Position numbers and translations under genes: made by a program. A stretch of 18,036 nucleotides of DNA from Bacillota bacterium (GTDB lineage: Bacteria; Bacillota_B; Desulfitobacteriia; Desulfitobacteriales; Desulfitobacteriaceae): NCBI GenBank assembly GCA_021779415.1, contig JAJYAS010000007.1:1-18036 (forward strand), in the 5' to 3' direction. Below, one piece after another: positions 1 to 9,326 of the stretch. Every line of letters begins with the position of its first letter. The stretch's first letter is position 1. The notes below the pieces were generated by a model. The model saw nothing but the letters and a program-made list of their open reading frames with translations. It did no database searches and was not told the DNA's origin.

Positions 1-1556
1 TTGCCCTTCAGGCCTACGCCGAACAACTACATTCTTTGCGCCATGGAGAACCGCTTTCCCCTCTTTGGGAAGCCACAGAAACATGGCTAAAACAAGACCC
101 CCTTCGACAAAATCAAACGAAGCGGTTGAGGTCCAGTCTCCTGACACAAAATCAAGAAGATAGAATTCAACGCCCCCTAGCACGTCGATTATACGGTAAA
201 CGCTTGAAGGCTAGTATTTCTCGTTTAGAACAATTCGCCAAGTGTCCTTTTGGGCATTATGCACGTTACGGCCTGAAGCTACGTGAAAGGCCCACCTACC
301 AACTATCAAGCCCAGATATGGGGGAATTCTTTCATGCCCTCTTGCATGACTTCGCCCTTCAGTTACAGGAACGGGGCTTGGCTTGGGGGAAATTGACCAA
401 GGAAGAATCTTGGGCACTTGTCAGTGAACTGGCGGATCAGCTTGTCCCAGGTCTTCAGCATGAAATTCTTCTGAGTAGCGCGCGTTACCGCTATTTAACC
501 TACAAACTCAAACGGACCGTGCATCACGCTGTGCGAGTGCTCGCGGAGCATGCCCGCCAAGGGGTATTTATTCCTATCCAGTTGGAAGTGAGTTTTGGCC
601 CAAATGAGGTGCTCCCTGGAGTCGAGATTCCTTTAACTGAGGACGATTCTCTTCTTTTATGCGGTCAAATTGATCGTGTCGATGCTGCGTTCTTAGATGG
701 TAAAGTGTATTTGCGTATTCTCGACTACAAATCCCGTGAACTATCTTTAGCCTTGGATTCAATTTATTATGGGCTAAATCTCCAATTACTCACCTATCTA
801 AATGTCGCCTTACAGGGAGCCGAGGTCTTATTAAATACGACGACGGCTTTGCCTTCGTTAGACGAAACGAGTCCACCACACGCTTTTGATGAGATTGCAG
901 CAGGAATAGATAACCCTTCACCTCAGAAGATTCCTGCGGGCTTTCTGTATTTTCCTGTGCTGGAACCCCAGTTAGAAGAAAAAATCCCCCTCAGTTCAGA
1001 AGAATTGGAACAACGCCGTGTCAAAGCTATCAAGGTCAACGGATATTTATTAGCCAATCCCAGAGTATTGGAAGCCATGGATTCCTCCTTTTCAACAGGA
1101 CAATCCGATTTATTAGGGATAAAATTGAAAAAGGACGGGGATTTCAAAAAAGGATCAAATGTCCTTACTGAAGATCAATTTTCTCTACTCAGTAACTATC
1201 TTCATCAGTGGTTTCGACAGACAGGTGAAGAAATATTAGACGGCGATATTTCCCTCTCCCCTTATCGACGAGGAAAAAGCACAGCCTGCCAGTATTGTTC
1301 ATATAAACCGGTCTGTCACTTTGACCCCTACCTACAGGAGAACCAATACCGAGACCTGCCTGCCTTAAAACAAGAGGAGGTCTGGAGACGCCTCGAAGAT
1401 ATGGAGGAGGAATGTGGCTCGATGCCCACGCCAAATGTCGCCTCCTCACCTGAAACAAAGAGCTCGAACAACTATAGCTTAAACTGGCTGGAAGAAGAGA
1501 AAGAAGAGCTTACGGAAGAGAAGGCAAAAACGTTGAAAGGAGGAGATCTCTCATGA
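1..1556 (+). CDS. addB: AddB, C-terminal part (5' end outside the window)
   Basis: This is the nuclease-bearing C-terminal portion of AddB, partner of AddA in the helicase-nuclease that resects double-strand breaks and loads RecA. The frame (codons from base 3) stays open to the left edge, so the TTG at 36 is not a start and the gene is cut by the window. About 517 codons are present; full AddB is usually about 1150 residues. Visible signatures are a RecB-type nuclease motif DYKS (Asp codon at 723) and four cysteines of the AddB iron-sulfur staple. The first lies in AKCPFG (codon at 243), and the other three form C-x2-C-x5-C near the C terminus (codons at 1287, 1296 and 1314). That spacing matches the Bacillus subtilis AddB pattern. 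An acidic Glu/Lys-rich tail of about 40 residues follows. The stop overlaps the addA start (ATGA), so the two are translationally coupled. Confidence 0.96.
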   Translation, partial: ALQAYAEQLHSLRHGEPLSPLWEATETWLKQDPLRQNQTKRLRSSLLTQNQEDRIQRPLARRLYGKRLKASISRLEQFAKCPFGHYARYGLKLRERPTYQLSSPDMGEFFHALLHDFALQLQERGLAWGKLTKEESWALVSELADQLVPGLQHEILLSSARYRYLTYKLKRTVHHAVRVLAEHARQGVFIPIQLEVSFGPNEVLPGVEIPLTEDDSLLLCGQIDRVDAAFLDGKVYLRILDYKSRELSLALDSIYYGLNLQLLTYLNVALQGAEVLLNTTTALPSLDETSPPHAFDEIAAGIDNPSPQKIPAGFLYFPVLEPQLEEKIPLSSEELEQRRVKAIKVNGYLLANPRVLEAMDSSFSTGQSDLLGIKLKKDGDFKKGSNVLTEDQFSLLSNYLHQWFRQTGEEILDGDISLSPYRRGKSTACQYCSYKPVCHFDPYLQENQYRDLPALKQEEVWRRLEDMEEECGSMPTPNVASSPETKSSNNYSLNWLEEEKEELTEEKAKTLKGGDLS

Positions 1557-4500
1557 GTACACCTCAATGGACGCCTGAACAACACGCAGCAATGACGTTA
1601 CGAGGGAAACTCTTAGTTGCTGCTGCAGCTGGTTCCGGTAAGACGGCTGTGCTCGTAGAGCGGTTAATTCGACGTATCACAGACCGTAAAGAACCTGTGG
1701 ATGTCGATCGTTTTCTTGTGGTTACTTTCACTAAGGCGGCAGCGAACGAGATGAGGGAGCGGATCGGAAAGGCGTTAGACAATGCCTTATTTCTTGAGCA
1801 TGAATCTAGAGTTATCGATCATCTCCTCCGCCAGCGCTCCCTTCTTCAGGGGGCAAACATTACGACCTTACATTCGTTCTGTTTAGAATTAATTCGGAAG
1901 TATTTTTACCAGCTTGAACTTGATCCTGCATTTAGGGTAGCAGATCAAGCAGAGGCAGACCTACTACGCCAAGACGCGATCGAGGAACTCTTTGAAACCC
2001 TATATGAACAAGAAAACTCAGCCTTTCTGAAACTGGTCGATGCCTTCGGTACGGATCGTGATGACCAACCCTTGATGGACCATGTTTTGCGTCTATATGA
2101 GTTTGCGTATAGCCAACCTCAGCCAGAAGTTTGGCTGAGTGAGCTTGATAGGGCCTATGTGTGGAAAGATATTGAATCTATGATGCAAAGCGAATGGGGT
2201 CAAGCCGTTCGCCAAGGACTAGTGGACCTAGTGTCTGAAAGTATAAGCTTACTCGAACGAGCTGAACAAATCGCCCAGCGCCCGGACGGACCAGCAATCT
2301 ACGCTGTGACCTTACAAGATGATTTGGCCCGAGTTCGATTGTTAAACCGTGCATTAAGGGAAGGGAATTGGGCTCAGGTCGAAGCACAGTTTCAATCCGC
2401 TGTCGATTACCCCAAACTCCCGACTGCCCGTACCAAAGCAACGAAGAACTCTTCCTTGGAAATTGATGAGTTCATGCAAAAGGAGTTGCGAGAGGAAAGT
2501 AAGAAATTGCGGGATGAAGCTAAAAAGAAACTCAACTCTTTGAAAGATGAGGTCTTTGCTTATCCCCTTGAGCAGCAAGTTCCTGCCTTACGTGAGATGG
2601 GGATTATGGCACAGACACTCGGTCATTTAGTAATTGGGTTTTCTCAACTCTATGGGAAGGCTAAGGAATATCGGAACGTCTTGGACTTTACTGACTTAGA
2701 ACATTTTGCCCTTCGCTTACTAGAAGAAAAGAACGAAGCTTCTATGATTGCTCAAGGGTTAAAGGAGTATTTTGCGGAAGTCTTGGTGGACGAATATCAG
2801 GACATCAACCCCGTTCAGGAACGCATCTTGCGACTGGTATCAAGGCAAGAAAAGTCCCCCAATCTCTTTATGGTTGGAGATGTCAAGCAGAGCATATACC
2901 GTTTTCGTATGGCCGATCCCAGTTTATTTCTCGCCAAATATAGCACCTTGTCACATTGGTGCCCTGGTTCGACAGGGGTTACGACTCATTTGGAAACCGT
3001 GATTGATCTGAATCGCAACTTTCGGAGTCGTCGTGAAGTGGTGGAGGGAGTAAATTTTCTATTCCGCCAAATCATGACCAAAAATGCAGGCGAAATCCTG
3101 TATGACGATCAAGCGGCTTTACAATACGGAGCATCCTTTGTTTCCGGACAGAATCAAGTTCACACGGCTGAAGGACCGATTGAAGTACACCTTATTGACC
3201 CCAAAGGGATAAAAAGCTCGTTAAACAAGCCTCCCACTGAGAGCGACAAGTCTGGGAGCGGAAACCATAATGGAACTATTGAAGATGACTCAGTGTCCAC
3301 CCCTATGGAAGGTACCTCAGGGACTGAAACAGAATTATCCTCTGGAACCGAAGAAACCATATCTTCAGAAGATCTCGATAAAGCTCAAATCGAAGCGCGT
3401 CTGGTTAGTAAACGGATCCAACACATGGTGCAAGGGTCAGAATTCCTGATTTATGATAAAGAACTTAAAGATTTTCGGCAAATCCACTATTCAGACATCG
3501 TGATTTTGATGCGTTCCTACTCAGCAGTTGCACCAATTTATGTCGAGGAGTTTCAAAGTGCTGGTATCCCCGTTTATGCTGAAACAACGACGGGCTACTT
3601 TGGAGCCAGTGAAGTAGAAACAATTTTGTCCCTCCTCAAAACCATCGATAACCCGCGCCTAGACATTCCTTTGGCTGCAGTCCTGCGTTCTCCGTTTGTC
3701 GGACTCAACGGGAGTGAATTAGGCAAACTTCGAATGATGCTCCCCGAAGGAGACTTCTATGAAGCGTTAACCCTAGCAGTCTGGGCTGGTATGGTCGATA
3801 ATTTGACGCCGGAGAGAGCTAGTGAGTTTAAACAAATCTTAAGTCTATACGAGGAATCCTTGCCACGACGATTTATAACTGCTAAAGAGCTATTGGACTC
3901 TGCTGAAGGGCTGAAGCATAAAGTTACGGAATTTTGGCTTAAACTTCAAGCTTGGAGAACGAGATCTCGGCGAATATCACTGGCTGATTTGCTCTGGTCT
4001 CTGTATGAAGAGACCGGGTACTTGGCTTATGTTGGAACCCTGCCTTCAGGAGTTCAACGACAGGCCAATCTTCGAGTACTCTATGACCGCGCCAGTCGCT
4101 TTGAAGCAACCAGGTACCGCGGTTTGTTTCGGTTTCTTCGCTTTTTAGATCGTTTCCAAGGACAAGGGAAAGATATGGGAAATGCCCGCGCTTTAGGAGA
4201 AAATGAGGATGTCGTTCGTTTGATTACGGTTCACGCCAGCAAAGGGTTGGAATTCCCGGTCGTGTTCGTTGTCGGTCTCGGGCGTACGTTTAATACTCAA
4301 AGCCTCAAGGGAAAAATGCTTCTCCACGCCAAATTAGGTCTGGGTATGCCGATCATTGATGTGGACAACAATGTGCGTTATCCCTCTTTAATCCAATATG
4401 CGGTAAAGCAACGGTTGGCTCAAGAATCTTTAGCTGAAGAGTTACGTATCCTTTACGTTGCTTTAACTCGTGCCAAAGAACGACTCTTTCTCTATGGAAA

Positions 4501-5659
4501 CCTTGAAAACTTCGATAACACCCTTCATAAATGGCATCGTACGTCTGACTGGGACGAGATAGCCCTACCGGAAGTTCAACTCCGTGGTGCAAAATCCTTT
4601 TTAGATTGGATAGGTCCTGCGCTAGCCCGGCATCCCCAACATCTCTTTGGCGAGACTGAGGAGCAATCAGCCTCAGCCTTATCAATCCCTGAAGTTAATT
4701 CACGTTGGGAAATCCACCTTCATCGCAGTTTAACAACAAATCCCGAACTTATAGAAAATAGTATCAATGAAAATACATCAGATAATATTGAAACAAGTAC
4801 TGCTAAATACATTGATGTGAGTGCTGAAAATGGTCTTGACGAAAAGAGAGTTGATTCATGGTTTTTTGAAGTCAACCGTCGGCTAAGCTGGCAGTATCCA
4901 CACATCAATTTAGTGCGGCAGGTGGCAAAAACTAGTGTTAGCGAACTGAAACGTCAATTCAACTGGCATGCGACTGAGGATGCATCACCGCTTGCCACGC
5001 CCGGGAACCGGACTGATGCTATGAGACGGCCAAAATTTCTTCAATCGTCAGCACGGACACTTACCCCAGCAGAACAGGGAACTGCCTTGCACACGGCAAT
5101 GCAACATATTCCCTTTAAAGAATGGGCAACCCAATGGGCTAAAATAGGCCAACAGGAACAATTCAATCAGGTTGTTGAATTGTTAAGTACGCTCGAACGG
5201 CATGAAATTCTCAGGGCTGAGCAGAACGTGTGTATCCAGCCGATGCATATTGTTGATTTGCTAAACTCTCCATTAGGGCTACGACTTTTTAGCGCAAAGC
5301 AACTGTTGCGAGAAGTTCCTTTTACCTTAACAATTCCGTCTCAAGACCAAAAGAACATTTTAGTTCAAGGGGTGATTGATGTTGTAATTATTAGTGAGGA
5401 CGAACATCAGGATATGAAGGCAGAAATTCTTGACTACAAAACAGATTCTTTCACTGCAAATACCTCAATTGATCCTGAGGAAATCTTACAAAAACGATAT
5501 GCCCTACAGCTCTCTCTTTATGCCCTAGCAATTGAACGCTTACTAAAATTTAGCGTTTCACGTTGCGCGCTCTATTCATTTACTCTAGGGCGGGAAATTG
5601 AGATTTCAGATGAGCTTCGCAGGGATGTTCAGATTTCTACCCTTCAGATTCCTAATTGA
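1553..5659 (+). CDS. addA: AddA, ATP-dependent helicase/nuclease subunit A
   Basis: UvrD-type SF1 helicase with a C-terminal RecB-family nuclease, 1368 aa. The ATG at 1553 overlaps the addB stop and has a strong AAAGGAGGAG site about 8 bases upstream. Helicase motifs appear in order: Walker A AAAAGSGKT (23-31, Lys30), TFTKAAANEMRERI (Ia), DEYQD (413-417, Walker B), GDVKQSIYRFR (III), NRNFRSR (IV), TVHASKGLEFP (V) and ALTRAKER (970-977, VI). The nuclease motif ILDYKTD (Asp1294, Lys1296) is followed by a QLSLYALA motif near the end. All catalytic motifs look intact. The protein is about 135 residues longer than B. subtilis AddA (1232 aa). Part of the excess is two polar low-complexity stretches, about residues 550-606 (Ser/Thr/Glu/Gly-rich) and 1060-1100 (Asn/Ser/Thr/Glu-rich). 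AddA and AddB together process blunt or near-blunt DNA ends until they meet a Chi-like site. Confidence 0.98.
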   Translation: MSTPQWTPEQHAAMTLRGKLLVAAAAGSGKTAVLVERLIRRITDRKEPVDVDRFLVVTFTKAAANEMRERIGKALDNALFLEHESRVIDHLLRQRSLLQGANITTLHSFCLELIRKYFYQLELDPAFRVADQAEADLLRQDAIEELFETLYEQENSAFLKLVDAFGTDRDDQPLMDHVLRLYEFAYSQPQPEVWLSELDRAYVWKDIESMMQSEWGQAVRQGLVDLVSESISLLERAEQIAQRPDGPAIYAVTLQDDLARVRLLNRALREGNWAQVEAQFQSAVDYPKLPTARTKATKNSSLEIDEFMQKELREESKKLRDEAKKKLNSLKDEVFAYPLEQQVPALREMGIMAQTLGHLVIGFSQLYGKAKEYRNVLDFTDLEHFALRLLEEKNEASMIAQGLKEYFAEVLVDEYQDINPVQERILRLVSRQEKSPNLFMVGDVKQSIYRFRMADPSLFLAKYSTLSHWCPGSTGVTTHLETVIDLNRNFRSRREVVEGVNFLFRQIMTKNAGEILYDDQAALQYGASFVSGQNQVHTAEGPIEVHLIDPKGIKSSLNKPPTESDKSGSGNHNGTIEDDSVSTPMEGTSGTETELSSGTEETISSEDLDKAQIEARLVSKRIQHMVQGSEFLIYDKELKDFRQIHYSDIVILMRSYSAVAPIYVEEFQSAGIPVYAETTTGYFGASEVETILSLLKTIDNPRLDIPLAAVLRSPFVGLNGSELGKLRMMLPEGDFYEALTLAVWAGMVDNLTPERASEFKQILSLYEESLPRRFITAKELLDSAEGLKHKVTEFWLKLQAWRTRSRRISLADLLWSLYEETGYLAYVGTLPSGVQRQANLRVLYDRASRFEATRYRGLFRFLRFLDRFQGQGKDMGNARALGENEDVVRLITVHASKGLEFPVVFVVGLGRTFNTQSLKGKMLLHAKLGLGMPIIDVDNNVRYPSLIQYAVKQRLAQESLAEELRILYVALTRAKERLFLYGNLENFDNTLHKWHRTSDWDEIALPEVQLRGAKSFLDWIGPALARHPQHLFGETEEQSASALSIPEVNSRWEIHLHRSLTTNPELIENSINENTSDNIETSTAKYIDVSAENGLDEKRVDSWFFEVNRRLSWQYPHINLVRQVAKTSVSELKRQFNWHATEDASPLATPGNRTDAMRRPKFLQSSARTLTPAEQGTALHTAMQHIPFKEWATQWAKIGQQEQFNQVVELLSTLERHEILRAEQNVCIQPMHIVDLLNSPLGLRLFSAKQLLREVPFTLTIPSQDQKNILVQGVIDVVIISEDEHQDMKAEILDYKTDSFTANTSIDPEEILQKRYALQLSLYALAIERLLKFSVSRCALYSFTLGREIEISDELRRDVQISTLQIPN

Positions 5660-5730
5660 ATAATCGCATTTTTCTATAACAATTATCGTTTTGAGAAAGG
5701 ATTTTAGAATTATTTGGCGAAGTAAGTACT

Positions 5731-5759
5731 TTGTTCCTTGTGATTGTTGTAACTATTAC
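5731..5759 (+). promoter_or_regulatory. Candidate sigma-A promoter for the hdr-flx operon
   Basis: A TTGTTC -35-like element (5731-5736) is separated by exactly 17 bases from a TATTAC -10-like element (5754-5759). This would start transcription about 20 bases before the hdrA start codon. It lies in the only gap between addA and hdrA and no stronger pair was found there. The hexamers are imperfect, so this is a candidate only. Confidence 0.35.
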
Positions 5760-5761
5760 AA
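5747..5761. promoter_or_regulatory. Palindrome, possible operator of the hdr-flx operon
   Basis: TTGTAA-CTA-TTACAA is a perfect 6+3+6 inverted repeat sitting over the candidate -10 element, 27 bases before the hdrA ATG. The position suits a repressor operator. The TTGT...ACAA ends recall Rex (NADH/NAD+ sensor) sites, but Rex sites are about 18 bases with wider-spaced arms, so the cognate regulator is not identified. Confidence 0.4.
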
Positions 5762-5787
5762 AGAGTAAGGATGAAAGAGGTGTTAAA

Positions 5788-8700
5788 ATGAGTCAAAATA
5801 AAATCGGTGCCGTATTGATAGCCGGCGCAGGGATTGCTGGTATTCAGGCTGCACTTGATTTAGCAGAGTCGGGATACTTAGTTCATTTAGTTGAAGAGTC
5901 ATCGGCAATTGGCGGAACTATGCCAATGTTGGATAAGACATTCCCGACTAATGATTGCTCGATGTGTATTTTGTCCCCCAAATTGGTTGAATGCGGTCGC
6001 CATCTTAATATTCGCATTTATACCAATTCCCAAGTTATCAAATCAGAGGGTGAGGCAGGTAACTTTAAAGTAACCATTAAGCAAAAGGCTCGTTATATTG
6101 ATCTGGAAAAATGTACGGGTTGTGGAGCGTGCGCGGCGGTTTGCCCTGTAAAAGTCGATGATGAATTTAATCAAGGCTTAGGCAAGCGTAAAGCAGCTTT
6201 CAAGCAGTATTCTCAGGCCTTCCCGAATGCCTTCGGAATCGACGAAAAGAATTGTTTGTTCCAATCACGTGGTAAAGCTCAAGGCAAAGAAATTTGCAAA
6301 AAATGTGTCAAGGCTTGTCAAGCCGGAGCAATAGACCATATGATGGAAGACAAAGAAATCAACGTTGAAGTAGGCTCGATGATTCTTAACCCTGGCTTTA
6401 AAGTATTTGATGCCTCTAAGTTAGATTATTACGGCTATGGCAAAATTAAAAGTGTTGTTACCAGTCTTGAGTTTGAGCGCCTTCTAAGTGCTTCAGGACC
6501 GTTTGATGGACATTTGGTTAGACCTTTTGACCAAAAGGAACCCCAAAGAATTGCTTGGATTCAATGCGTAGGTTCCAGAAACGCCAAAATCGATAAAAAT
6601 TATTGTTCTGGCGTTTGCTGTATGTATGCAATCAAAGAAGCTGTGATTGCTAAGGAACACAGCCATATTCCGGTTGATACTACGATCTTTTATATGGATA
6701 TGAGAACCCATGGCAAAGATTTCGAAAAATATTATGATGATGCCAAGAACAAACATGGAGTCAACTTCATTCGCTCCCGTATTTATGAAGTAACAGAGGC
6801 TATAGACGATTCGGGCGATGCTGTCATAAGGTACTCCACTGAAGATGGACAAATAGCTACAGAACAATACGATCTGGTTGTTCTATCTGTAGGAATTGAA
6901 CCAGGGGATAGTTCTAAGGAATTGGCTAAATTATTGGATCTCAAGGTTAACAAATTTGGGTTTGCTGAACTTGAAGTACTAAGTGGAGTGAATACCTCCA
7001 AAGAAGGGATATTCGCTGCAGGAGCTTTTAGTGGTCCAAGAGACATTCCGGAAACCGTCATGCAAGCCAGTGCAGCAGCTGGTGCAGCGTCCGCTTTATT
7101 AGCTGAAGAGCGTGGCAGTTTAGTCAGTGAAAAACAATATCCACCTGAACTTCAAGTCGCGGGAGATGTTATTCGAACAGGGGTATTTATCTGCCACTGC
7201 GGTGTCAATATTGGCAGCGTGGTCAATGTCCCATCGGTCGTTGAGTATGCCAAGACTCTACCAACGGTTGCCTATGCGACGGATAAGATCTATGCTTGTT
7301 CTCAGGATGCCCAAGCTTCAATGAAGGCTCTGATTAGTGAACACAAATTGAACAGAGTCGTTGTTTCTTCTTGTAGCCCACGAACACATGAACCTTTATT
7401 CCAAGAAACGTTGAAAGAAGCCGGCTTGAATGCTCACCTGTTTGACATGGCCAATATTCGGGACCAATGTTCTTGGGTTCATATGAATGAGCCTGAACTA
7501 GCCACTGAAAAGGCTAAAGATCTGACCAAATTAGCCATCATCCGTGCCTCTATGCAACAGCCTGTCCAGCCAATATTTATGGCTATGAATCATGCTGCCT
7601 TGGTTATCGGAGGCGGGGTAGCTGGAATGACGAGTGCCCTATCTTTAGCAGATCAAGGGTATGAAGTTCATTTAGTGGAAAAAGATACGGAATTAGGTGG
7701 CATTGCTAGGAGATTCTCGACTGGTTTCAGAGGAGAAGATATGAAAGCCTTTGTTGCCGGATTAGTTGAAAGTGTCAGCAACCATCCGAAAATCAAACTC
7801 CACGTTGGTGTTCCAATTAAAGATGTAGGGGGCTTTCTTGGTAGCTTTACGACGACTTTAGAAAATGGAGAACAGATCGAACATGGTGTTGCCCTTCTGA
7901 CCATTGGCGGTCAAGAATATAAGCCTAAAGAGTATCTCTACGGCCAAGACGCTCGTGTCATGACCCAAATCGAGCTTGATGAAGCTTTGGCTAGCCATGA
8001 TTCCAAAGTCGAAGGTGCAAATAATTATGTCTTTATTCAATGCGTTGGCTCCCGTTGTGAAGAAAATCCTTATTGTAGCCGTACTTGCTGTACTAAATCC
8101 GTTAAGCTCGCTTTAAAAGTTAAACAGAAGAATCCAAAGGCAAATGTATTTGTACTCTATCGCGACATGAGAACCTATGGTTATTTTGAAGAGGATTATG
8201 AATTAGCGCGACGCATTGGAATCATTTTTGTCCGCTATAGTGAGAATCAAAAACCTGTCGTTACTAAAGAAGGGGACACCCTTGTGGTAACTGTAAACGA
8301 TCATGTCTTAGATCGTCCGATTGAAATTGAAGCAGACGTCATTTGCTTGGCTGCTGCCATTAAAGCTCCAGAAGACGGCAAGAAACTCTCCAAATGGTTC
8401 AAAATCCCCCTAAATGCTGAAGGCTTCTTCTTAGAAGCACATATGAAATTACGGCCTGTCGATTTCAGTACTAACGGAGTATACATGGCAGGTATAGCTC
8501 ATAGTCCAAAGAATATGGAAGAAGTCATTACTCAAGCTAAAGCTGCAGCCGGACGGGCAGGTGTAGCCTTGTCTAAGGAGCAGGTAGAATCAGCAGGCTT
8601 AAATGCCTTCGTTGATAAACGCAAATGTACTGCCTGTGGTACTTGTGAAGCTGTTTGCTCGGCTAAAGCCGTTGCAGTCGATATGGTTAACCGCGTTGCT

Positions 8701-8820
8701 GTTGTTAACGATGCCCTGTGCAAAGGGTGTGGGGCGTGTGCTTCAAGCTGCCGTTGTGGTGCCATCAGTCTTAGAGGGTGTACGAATGAGCAAATCGTTG
8801 AGATGTTGAACTCCCTATAA
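5788..8820 (+). CDS. hdrA: Double-length HdrA-like flavoprotein (two flavin domains, four ferredoxin-type clusters)
   Basis: Heterodisulfide reductase subunit A-like flavin/Fe-S protein, 1010 aa, the probable electron-splitting hub of this operon. ATG 5788 is chosen over upstream TTG 5731 because AAAGAGGTG lies 6 bases before it. The first half is a thioredoxin-reductase-like FAD domain (GAGIAG, 13-18) interrupted by a ferredoxin insert with CxxCxxC-x3-C (109-119) and C-x13-C-x2-C-x3-C (156-177), then QCVGSR and CSGVCC (around 260). The second half starts with a typical HdrA N-terminal domain (CHCG, 469-472; SSCSPRTHEP). It continues with a second FAD domain (GGGVAG, 608-613) without a ferredoxin insert, a second QCVGSR (752) and a C-terminal ferredoxin pair (Cys 947/950/953/957 and 978/981/984/988). 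Methanogen HdrA has one such flavin domain in about 650 aa. A QmoA/QmoB-like role is the alternative, but the neighbours fit Hdr-Flx better. Probably cytoplasmic: no membrane segment is seen. Confidence 0.93.
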   Translation: MSQNKIGAVLIAGAGIAGIQAALDLAESGYLVHLVEESSAIGGTMPMLDKTFPTNDCSMCILSPKLVECGRHLNIRIYTNSQVIKSEGEAGNFKVTIKQKARYIDLEKCTGCGACAAVCPVKVDDEFNQGLGKRKAAFKQYSQAFPNAFGIDEKNCLFQSRGKAQGKEICKKCVKACQAGAIDHMMEDKEINVEVGSMILNPGFKVFDASKLDYYGYGKIKSVVTSLEFERLLSASGPFDGHLVRPFDQKEPQRIAWIQCVGSRNAKIDKNYCSGVCCMYAIKEAVIAKEHSHIPVDTTIFYMDMRTHGKDFEKYYDDAKNKHGVNFIRSRIYEVTEAIDDSGDAVIRYSTEDGQIATEQYDLVVLSVGIEPGDSSKELAKLLDLKVNKFGFAELEVLSGVNTSKEGIFAAGAFSGPRDIPETVMQASAAAGAASALLAEERGSLVSEKQYPPELQVAGDVIRTGVFICHCGVNIGSVVNVPSVVEYAKTLPTVAYATDKIYACSQDAQASMKALISEHKLNRVVVSSCSPRTHEPLFQETLKEAGLNAHLFDMANIRDQCSWVHMNEPELATEKAKDLTKLAIIRASMQQPVQPIFMAMNHAALVIGGGVAGMTSALSLADQGYEVHLVEKDTELGGIARRFSTGFRGEDMKAFVAGLVESVSNHPKIKLHVGVPIKDVGGFLGSFTTTLENGEQIEHGVALLTIGGQEYKPKEYLYGQDARVMTQIELDEALASHDSKVEGANNYVFIQCVGSRCEENPYCSRTCCTKSVKLALKVKQKNPKANVFVLYRDMRTYGYFEEDYELARRIGIIFVRYSENQKPVVTKEGDTLVVTVNDHVLDRPIEIEADVICLAAAIKAPEDGKKLSKWFKIPLNAEGFFLEAHMKLRPVDFSTNGVYMAGIAHSPKNMEEVITQAKAAAGRAGVALSKEQVESAGLNAFVDKRKCTACGTCEAVCSAKAVAVDMVNRVAVVNDALCKGCGACASSCRCGAISLRGCTNEQIVEMLNSL

Positions 8821-8849
8821 ACTGAATAATGATGGGAAGGTAGATGATT

Positions 8850-9326
8850 ATGGGAGAAAGTCAAGAGAATATGAATCAACCAGAAACAAATGAGTTTAAT
8901 CCTAAAATTGCTGCTTTTCTGTGTAACTGGTGTAGTTATGCAGGCGCAGATCTGGCGGGTGTAGGAAGAATTCAATACCCTGCAACAATTAGAACGATCA
9001 GAGTCCCTTGTTCAGGAAGAATTAATCCACTATATATTTTGAAAGCAATGGCCAACGGGGCAGACGGAGTCTTAGTTTCAGGTTGCCACCCTGGTGATTG
9101 CCACTATATTAGTGGTAATTATGTCGCTCGAAGAAAATTTGCACTTATCCAGTCACTCTTGAAGCATGTCGGATTAGAAGATGGCCGGGTCAGTTTTTCT
9201 TGGGTATCCGCTGCAGAGGGTGGTCGATTTGCCGAAGTCGTTAAAGGGGTTACAGAGCGAGTAACTGCTCTGGGACCTAATAATGGCGTATTTAAAGTAG
9301 TAGACGGGAGGGGAACGGATGAATAA
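8850..9326 (+). CDS. flxD: MvhD/FlxD-type [2Fe-2S] electron-transfer subunit
   Basis: Small iron-sulfur protein of the MvhD family, 158 aa, which in known complexes docks on HdrA and hands it electrons from a hydrogenase, formate dehydrogenase or FlxABC. Five cysteines fit the family: CNWC (25, 28), PCSGR (54) and GCHPGDCHY (79, 84). ATG 8850 is preferred to ATG 8844 because the GGGAAGG site then lies 9 rather than 3 bases upstream. It follows hdrA by 29 bases, and its stop overlaps the next gene by 8 bases, which indicates coupled expression. Many HdrA proteins have this domain fused at the C terminus; here it is a separate gene. No NiFe-hydrogenase partner is present, so the electron donor is inferred to be the NAD(P)H-oxidising FlxA side. 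Confidence 0.93.
   Translation: MGESQENMNQPETNEFNPKIAAFLCNWCSYAGADLAGVGRIQYPATIRTIRVPCSGRINPLYILKAMANGADGVLVSGCHPGDCHYISGNYVARRKFALIQSLLKHVGLEDGRVSFSWVSAAEGGRFAEVVKGVTERVTALGPNNGVFKVVDGRGTDE

Noticed and set aside
4353..4685. Minus-strand ORFs inside addA, hdrA and other genes (up to 147 codons)
   Set aside because: They lie antisense to genes with clear family motifs, show no recognisable protein features or convincing ribosome binding sites, and are read as shadows.
5660..5730. Terminator after addA
   Set aside because: The stretch is AT-rich with only four-base self-complementary pieces and no GC stem, so read-through into the hdr operon cannot be excluded but no terminator can be supported.
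5788..8820. QmoA/QmoB fusion of a sulfate-reduction electron module
   Set aside because: The first half is QmoA-like and the second has HdrA/QmoB features, but no aprAB, sat or qmoC is adjacent and the flx genes follow directly. An Hdr-Flx assignment explains more. Not fully excluded.
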